DNA from: Rhodanobacter glycinis | Lineage (GTDB): Bacteria; Pseudomonadota; Gammaproteobacteria; Xanthomonadales; Rhodanobacteraceae | Direction of reading: 5' to 3' | Assembly (NCBI RefSeq): GCF_900114325.1 | Contig: NZ_FOSR01000002.1 | Coordinates: 335,747 to 399,746 of the forward strand | Length of the DNA stretch: 64,000 nt | Part shown: positions 60,027 to 64,000 of the stretch, piece by piece | How the letters are laid out: every line of letters begins with the position of its first letter | Numbering within the stretch: the stretch's first letter is position 1 | Position numbers and translations under genes: made by a program | Notes under the pieces: generated by a model | What the model was told of the DNA's origin: nothing | What the model saw: the letters and a program-made list of their open reading frames with translations, nothing else | Databases searched by the model: none

Positions 60027-61844
60027 ATGGCCGCCCATCCGCAAACCCGCTCCCTGCTCGGCCGTCGCGGCAAGCTGGCGCTGGACGAGACACTGGCTTC
60101 GCTGGTGGTAGACGGCTATCTGGCGGCGGACGATGCCAAGCAGGTGCGGATGGGAGCTCGCTCCGGTCGCAGTGCCATCGAGCTGCATCCGCTGGTGCTG
60201 ATTGCCAACGCCAAGTTGCCCAACCAGCGCGAACCGGGACGGCCGCTGAGCCTGGAGAACCTCACCGAGTGGCTGGCCGGCGCGGCCAAGTTGGCGTATC
60301 TCAAGATCGATCCGATGAAGATCAACGCCGCGGCGGTCACCCAGGTGGTGAGCCACGCCTACGCGCAGCGCCACCGCATTCTGCCGGTGGCGGCGACACC
60401 CGGCGAAGTGACCTTTGCCACATGTGAGCCGTTCGAGGAAGCCTGGGCAGCCGACCTGTCGCACATGCTGCGCCGGGATGTGCGCCGGGTCGTTTCCAAC
60501 CCGCTCGACATCAACCGCTACCTGCAGGAATTCTACGGTGTCCAGCGCTCGATCCAGATGGCGCAGGATGCCAAGAGCAACGGTGGCTACGACACCGCCG
60601 CCATCCTCAATTTCGAGCAGTTGGTGGAATTGGGCAAAGCCGGCGAAGTGGGCGCCGATGATCGCCATGTGGTGCACATCGTCGACTGGCTGCTGCAATA
60701 CGCCTTCGAGCAACGCGCTTCGGATATCCACCTGGAGCCGCGCCGCGAAGCCGGCCTGATCCGTTTCCGCATCGACGGCGTGATGCACAAAGTGTTCGAG
60801 CTGCCGCCGCCGGTGATGACCGCGGTAACCGCACGCATCAAGATCCTCGCGCGCATGGACGTGGCCGAAAAGCGCCGCCCGCAGGACGGTCGCATCAAGA
60901 CCCGCTCGAGCACCGGGCGCGAGGTGGAACTGCGCATCTCGAACATGCCCACCGCGTTCGGCGAGAAGGTGGTGATGCGCATCTTCGATCCGGACATCGT
61001 GGCCAAGGATTTCGGCCAGCTCGGCTTTTCCGCGACCGAAGCGGAAACCTGGCGCAGCATGGTGGAGCGGCCACACGGCGTGGTACTGGTCACCGGCCCC
61101 ACCGGCTCGGGCAAGACCACCACGCTGTACTCGACGCTCAAGCACCTGGCCACGCCCGAGATCAACGTCTGCACGGTGGAAGACCCAATCGAGATGGTCA
61201 GCCCCGAGTTCAACCAGATGCAAGTGCAGACCTCGATCGACCTGGATTTCGCCAGCGGCGTGCGCACCCTGTTGCGACAGGACCCGGACATAATCATGGT
61301 CGGCGAGATCCGCGACCTGGAAACCGCACAGATGGCGGTGCAGGCCTCGCTCACCGGCCACCTGGTGCTGTCCACCCTGCATACCAACGACGCGCCCAGC
61401 GCGGTCACCCGCCTGCTCGATCTCGGCGTGCCGCATTACCTGATCCAGTCCACGCTGACTGGCGTGGTGGCGCAACGCCTGGTGCGTACCTTGTGTCCGC
61501 ACTGCAAGAAGGAAGCCGAGCAGGATCCGCATGAATGGGCGGCCCTGATACACGGCTGGTCACTGCCACTGCCCGAGCGCGTGTTCCGCCCGGTCGGCTG
61601 CCTGGAATGCCGCAATACCGGCTTCACCGGCCGCACCGGCATCTACGAGATGATGCGCCTGTCGCCGCGATTGCGCGGGCTGATCTCGGCCCAGCTCGAT
61701 CTTGGCCGCTTTGGCGCCGGGGCCCTCGCCGAAGGCATGCGTCCGCTGCGCATTTCTGCCGCGGAACAGGTCGCACGCGGACTGACGACAGTCCAGGAAG
61801 TGCTTACCGTGCTCCCGCCCATCGATACAATCGATGCCGAGTAA
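60027..61844 (+). CDS. GspE/PilB-type secretion or pilus ATPase
   Basis: 605 aa. N-terminal MshEN-like domain (about 20-160), then the type II/IV secretion ATPase core: [11 protein letters not shown] (Asp box), Walker [11 protein letters not shown] from G357, VEDPIE, Walker B-like [12 protein letters not shown], and the His box [14 protein letters not shown] zinc-binding tetracysteine (TLCPHCKK ... GCLECRNTG) is present as in GspE/PilB. No other pilus or secretion gene is adjacent, so it may serve a system encoded elsewhere. GGAG ribosome site at about 60012. Confidence 0.9.
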   Translation: MAAHPQTRSLLGRRGKLALDETLASLVVDGYLAADDAKQVRMGARSGRSAIELHPLVLIANAKLPNQREPGRPLSLENLTEWLAGAAKLAYLKIDPMKINAAAVTQVVSHAYAQRHRILPVAATPGEVTFATCEPFEEAWAADLSHMLRRDVRRVVSNPLDINRYLQEFYGVQRSIQMAQDAKSNGGYDTAAILNFEQLVELGKAGEVGADDRHVVHIVDWLLQYAFEQRASDIHLEPRREAGLIRFRIDGVMHKVFELPPPVMTAVTARIKILARMDVAEKRRPQDGRIKTRSSTGREVELRISNMPTAFGEKVVMRIFDPDIVAKDFGQLGFSATEAETWRSMVERPHGVVLVTGPTGSGKTTTLYSTLKHLATPEINVCTVEDPIEMVSPEFNQMQVQTSIDLDFASGVRTLLRQDPDIIMVGEIRDLETAQMAVQASLTGHLVLSTLHTNDAPSAVTRLLDLGVPHYLIQSTLTGVVAQRLVRTLCPHCKKEAEQDPHEWAALIHGWSLPLPERVFRPVGCLECRNTGFTGRTGIYEMMRLSPRLRGLISAQLDLGRFGAGALAEGMRPLRISAAEQVARGLTTVQEVLTVLPPIDTIDAE

Positions 61845-61864
61845 TCGCCGATACGTTCAACTGC

Positions 61865-62629
61865 ATGAAACCCGTCCTGATCATTCTTACCGGCCGCGCC
61901 CCGGACAACATCCGCGCGCGCCACGGAGACTTTCCCCACTGGTTCCGGGTCGGGGCTAAGCTGGCCCGACCGTTGTGGATCGTGGACGTGGCAGCGGGCG
62001 AACCACTGCCTTCGCCACATACCGTGTCCGGCAGCATCATCACGGGTTCGGCGGCGATGGTGACCGAACGCGCCGCGTGGAGTGAGCGCACGGCCGGCTG
62101 GATTCGGGACGCGATGGATGCGGAACTGCCGATGTTCGGCGTCTGCTTCGGACATCAATTGATGGCACACGCCCTCGGTGGTCGCGTGGACTACCTGCCG
62201 GGAGGCCGCGAAATTGGCACGCTGCCCATCTCGCAGTACCCGGGCGGCTCCGGCGATCCGCTGCTGAGCGGTTTACCCACCAGTTTTCGCGCCCACACCA
62301 CGCACGAGCAAAGCGTACTCGAGCCGCCGGCCGGGGCCACGGTACTGGCCGGCTCCAGCCGAGACCCGAACCATTTCCTGCGCTACGGCCGCCACGCGAC
62401 CAGCGTGCAATTCCACCCGGAATTCAACGCCGATGTCATGCGCGCCTATATACGGCGCAAGCACAGCGTGATGCAGCAGGAAGGACAGGACCCGCAGGCC
62501 ACGTTCCGGGCCGTGGCGCCCACACCCGATGCGCGACGCTTGTTGCACCGCTTCGCGCGACTCAACCACCTGGCCGCCGATGCTCCCGAAGCGCTAACCG
62601 CGCAAGCGCCGCGCGATCGAGTTGCGTGA
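61865..62629 (+). CDS. Class I glutamine amidotransferase-like protein
   Basis: 254 aa. Type 1 GATase fold with nucleophile Cys in FGVCFGHQLMAHALGG and His-Glu in SVQFHPEFNADV. It resembles stand-alone GMP-synthase-like amidotransferases that act on small glutamyl substrates rather than PurQ or CarA; the substrate is unknown. ATG 61865 chosen because the frame upstream belongs to the ATPase gene. Its 3' end overlaps the rhomboid gene on the opposite strand by 36 nt. Confidence 0.86.
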   Translation: MKPVLIILTGRAPDNIRARHGDFPHWFRVGAKLARPLWIVDVAAGEPLPSPHTVSGSIITGSAAMVTERAAWSERTAGWIRDAMDAELPMFGVCFGHQLMAHALGGRVDYLPGGREIGTLPISQYPGGSGDPLLSGLPTSFRAHTTHEQSVLEPPAGATVLAGSSRDPNHFLRYGRHATSVQFHPEFNADVMRAYIRRKHSVMQQEGQDPQATFRAVAPTPDARRLLHRFARLNHLAADAPEALTAQAPRDRVA

Positions 62630-63277
62630 GACCAACGCGAAGGCCACGCCGAACAGGAAGCCTGCGATGTGGGTCCACCACACGACTGCGCCGTAGCTCG
62701 GGCCTGCATAGCTGAACAGCAATTGCAGCAGCACCCAGATGCCGATCAGCAGGAAAGCCGGCACGCGCACGAACTGCATGTACAGGCCCAGTGGCAACAC
62801 CAGTCCGAGCCGCGCGCGTGGGAACAACGCCACGTAGGTGCCCACCACGGCCGACACCGCGCCGCTGCAGCCGATGATCGGGCGCCCCACGCCGGCCAAT
62901 GACAAGGCCCCCATCAGGTTGGCCACCACGCCACCGATCAGGAACAGCAACAGGAAGCGCAACGATCCCAGCGCGCGTTCCGCCGGCAACCCGAAGATCA
63001 CCAGGAACAAAAGGTTGCTGAGCAGATGCAGCCAGGCCACATGGATGAACAGTGCCGTGAACAGGCGCAGCAACGCCGGGTCCCGCAACTGCCGCAGCAG
63101 GCTCTCGTGCTGGTGAAAGATATTCGCCGGAATCGTGCCCCATTCCAGCAGCAGGGACACACGCTGCGGTGCCGGCGTCAGGGCCAACCCGACGAAGGTC
63201 ACCACGCACACCACGACCAGTAACAGCGTGGCCCACTGCCACTGCTTGCGCCGCCTGGTTTCAACATGGATGAACAC
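62594..63277 (-). CDS. Rhomboid family intramembrane serine protease
   Basis: 227 aa, six or seven membrane helices. Catalytic dyad: Ser138 in GCSGAVSAV (GxSG) and His203 in WWTHIAGFLFG. TALFIHVAWLHLLSNLLFL carries the conserved HxxxN segment before the active helix. The soluble loop after helix 1 (residues 36-68) is typical of bacterial rhomboids. Substrate unknown. Convergent and slightly overlapping with the amidotransferase gene. Confidence 0.92.
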   Translation of the reverse strand: MFIHVETRRRKQWQWATLLLVVVCVVTFVGLALTPAPQRVSLLLEWGTIPANIFHQHESLLRQLRDPALLRLFTALFIHVAWLHLLSNLLFLVIFGLPAERALGSLRFLLLFLIGGVVANLMGALSLAGVGRPIIGCSGAVSAVVGTYVALFPRARLGLVLPLGLYMQFVRVPAFLLIGIWVLLQLLFSYAGPSYGAVVWWTHIAGFLFGVAFALVSRNSIARRLRG

Positions 63278-63435
63278 GGCGTCCCCGATAGCGGTCTGCT
63301 GGAAACATGATACGGGAAGTCATGGGCTTTCCGTGCCATCACGGCCAGGACCGGAAAATGGAAACCCTCGTGCGGAATCAGCACGCCACGCGATCACGGC
63401 GGGGGCGTTCTCAGCGGTTCGGTCGGCAGCAAAGC

Positions 63436-63465
63436 AGAAGGCCTCCCCGGATGGGGAGGCCTTCT
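63436..63465 (-). terminator. rRNA operon terminator
   Basis: AGAAGGCCTCCCC, 4-nt loop, GGGGAGGCCTTCT: a 13-bp perfect stem just beyond the 3' end of 5S rRNA on the minus strand, followed by a T-containing run. Confidence 0.85.
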
Positions 63466-63476
63466 AAGGATAAAGC

Positions 63477-63591
63477 CCCTGGCGGTGACCTACTCTCGCA
63501 TGCAAGAAGCACACTACCATCGGCGCGGCTGCGTTTCACTTCCGAGTTCGGGATGGGATCGGGTGGTGCCACAGCGCTATGGCCGCCAGGG
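63477..63591 (-). rRNA. rrf: 5S ribosomal RNA
   Basis: Read on the minus strand it starts CCCTGGCGGCCATAGCG, contains CCCATCCCGAACTCGGAAG and GAAACG, and ends GAGAGTAGGTCACCGCCAGG. The 5' and 3' ends pair to form helix I. The length, about 115 nt, is right; the ends are estimated to within a few bases. Confidence 0.93.
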
Positions 63592-63772
63592 AAGGGGTAG
63601 AAGCAGCGCAACTGCGCCCGCTTCAAAAGGTGTAAACGAGTGACAAGCGATTTGGAACAAGTTGTACCGACATGCGTCATCAAGGCGAATCCTGCTCTTT
63701 TGAGAAGCCCGGCCAAGGATGGTCGGGTTCGTCGCAGAGGGATCTGCACATGCGAAGCGTCTTGGGGTTATA

Positions 63773-64000
<228 letters not shown>

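Overview
The window is GC-rich chromosomal DNA that reads as a member of the Xanthomonadales, most likely Rhodanobacteraceae (Rhodanobacter/Dyella-like). This rests on protein character, gene order and repeat style, not on a database search. Almost everything is housekeeping: amino-acid and biotin synthesis, glycyl-tRNA synthetase, tRNA modification, outer-membrane proteins, and the tail of an rRNA operon that reads leftwards at the right edge. No tRNA gene, CRISPR array, intact insertion sequence or prophage was seen.

Layout. 1-2515: a cut-off membrane-protein gene and a lipoprotein 5'-nucleotidase. 2661-6484: a threonine operon (Thr/Ile-rich leader peptide, stand-alone homoserine dehydrogenase, thrB, thrC). 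6673-8038: a GST and a convergent GNAT gene. 8306-20234: a branched-chain amino-acid supercluster (Leu/Val/Ile leader peptide and attenuator, leuA-ilvE-leuC-leuD-leuB, a terminator, then ilvC-VOC gene-ilvB-ilvN-ilvA). 20283-22587: a heptosyltransferase remnant, a lipoprotein and ubiA. 22691-28752: comF facing a biotin cluster (BirA-type operator, bioB, bioF, trhO, bioH, bioC). 29126-35746: one very large helicase-nuclease gene, the clearest accessory gene here. 35828-43500: tag, an EamA transporter, a membrane hydroxylase, a PLP lyase/racemase with an epimerase, pepN and a 61-aa protein. 44162-49713: a duplicated mnmG start, mnmG, an RDD protein and tex. 49822-56794: GDSL autotransporter, YbaY-like lipoprotein, TonB-dependent receptor and an XRE regulator. 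56867-63277: glyQ-glyS, a PilB/GspE ATPase, a glutamine amidotransferase and a rhomboid protease. 63477-64000: 5S and the 3' end of 23S rRNA.

How it works together. The thr operon makes threonine from aspartate semialdehyde. IlvA at the end of the ilv block converts threonine to 2-oxobutyrate, which feeds isoleucine synthesis by IlvBN/IlvC, and IlvE and LeuABCD finish Ile, Val and Leu. Both systems have the same front end: a shared 21-bp motif, a TTGACA promoter, and a leader peptide whose ATG lies about where transcription should start. In the bio cluster BioC and BioH open and close pimelate synthesis, and BioF and BioB act late.

Most unusual: (i) the shared motif/promoter/leaderless leader-peptide layout; (ii) the duplicated first 15 codons of mnmG, separated by a structured 159-nt insert and joined to mnmG by an ATGA overlap; (iii) the 2206-aa transglutaminase-like/DUF4011/SF1 helicase/Vsr-like nuclease/DUF3320 protein; (iv) a family of about 120-160-bp inverted-repeat elements sitting inside operons, one of which has become coding sequence for a protein C-terminus.
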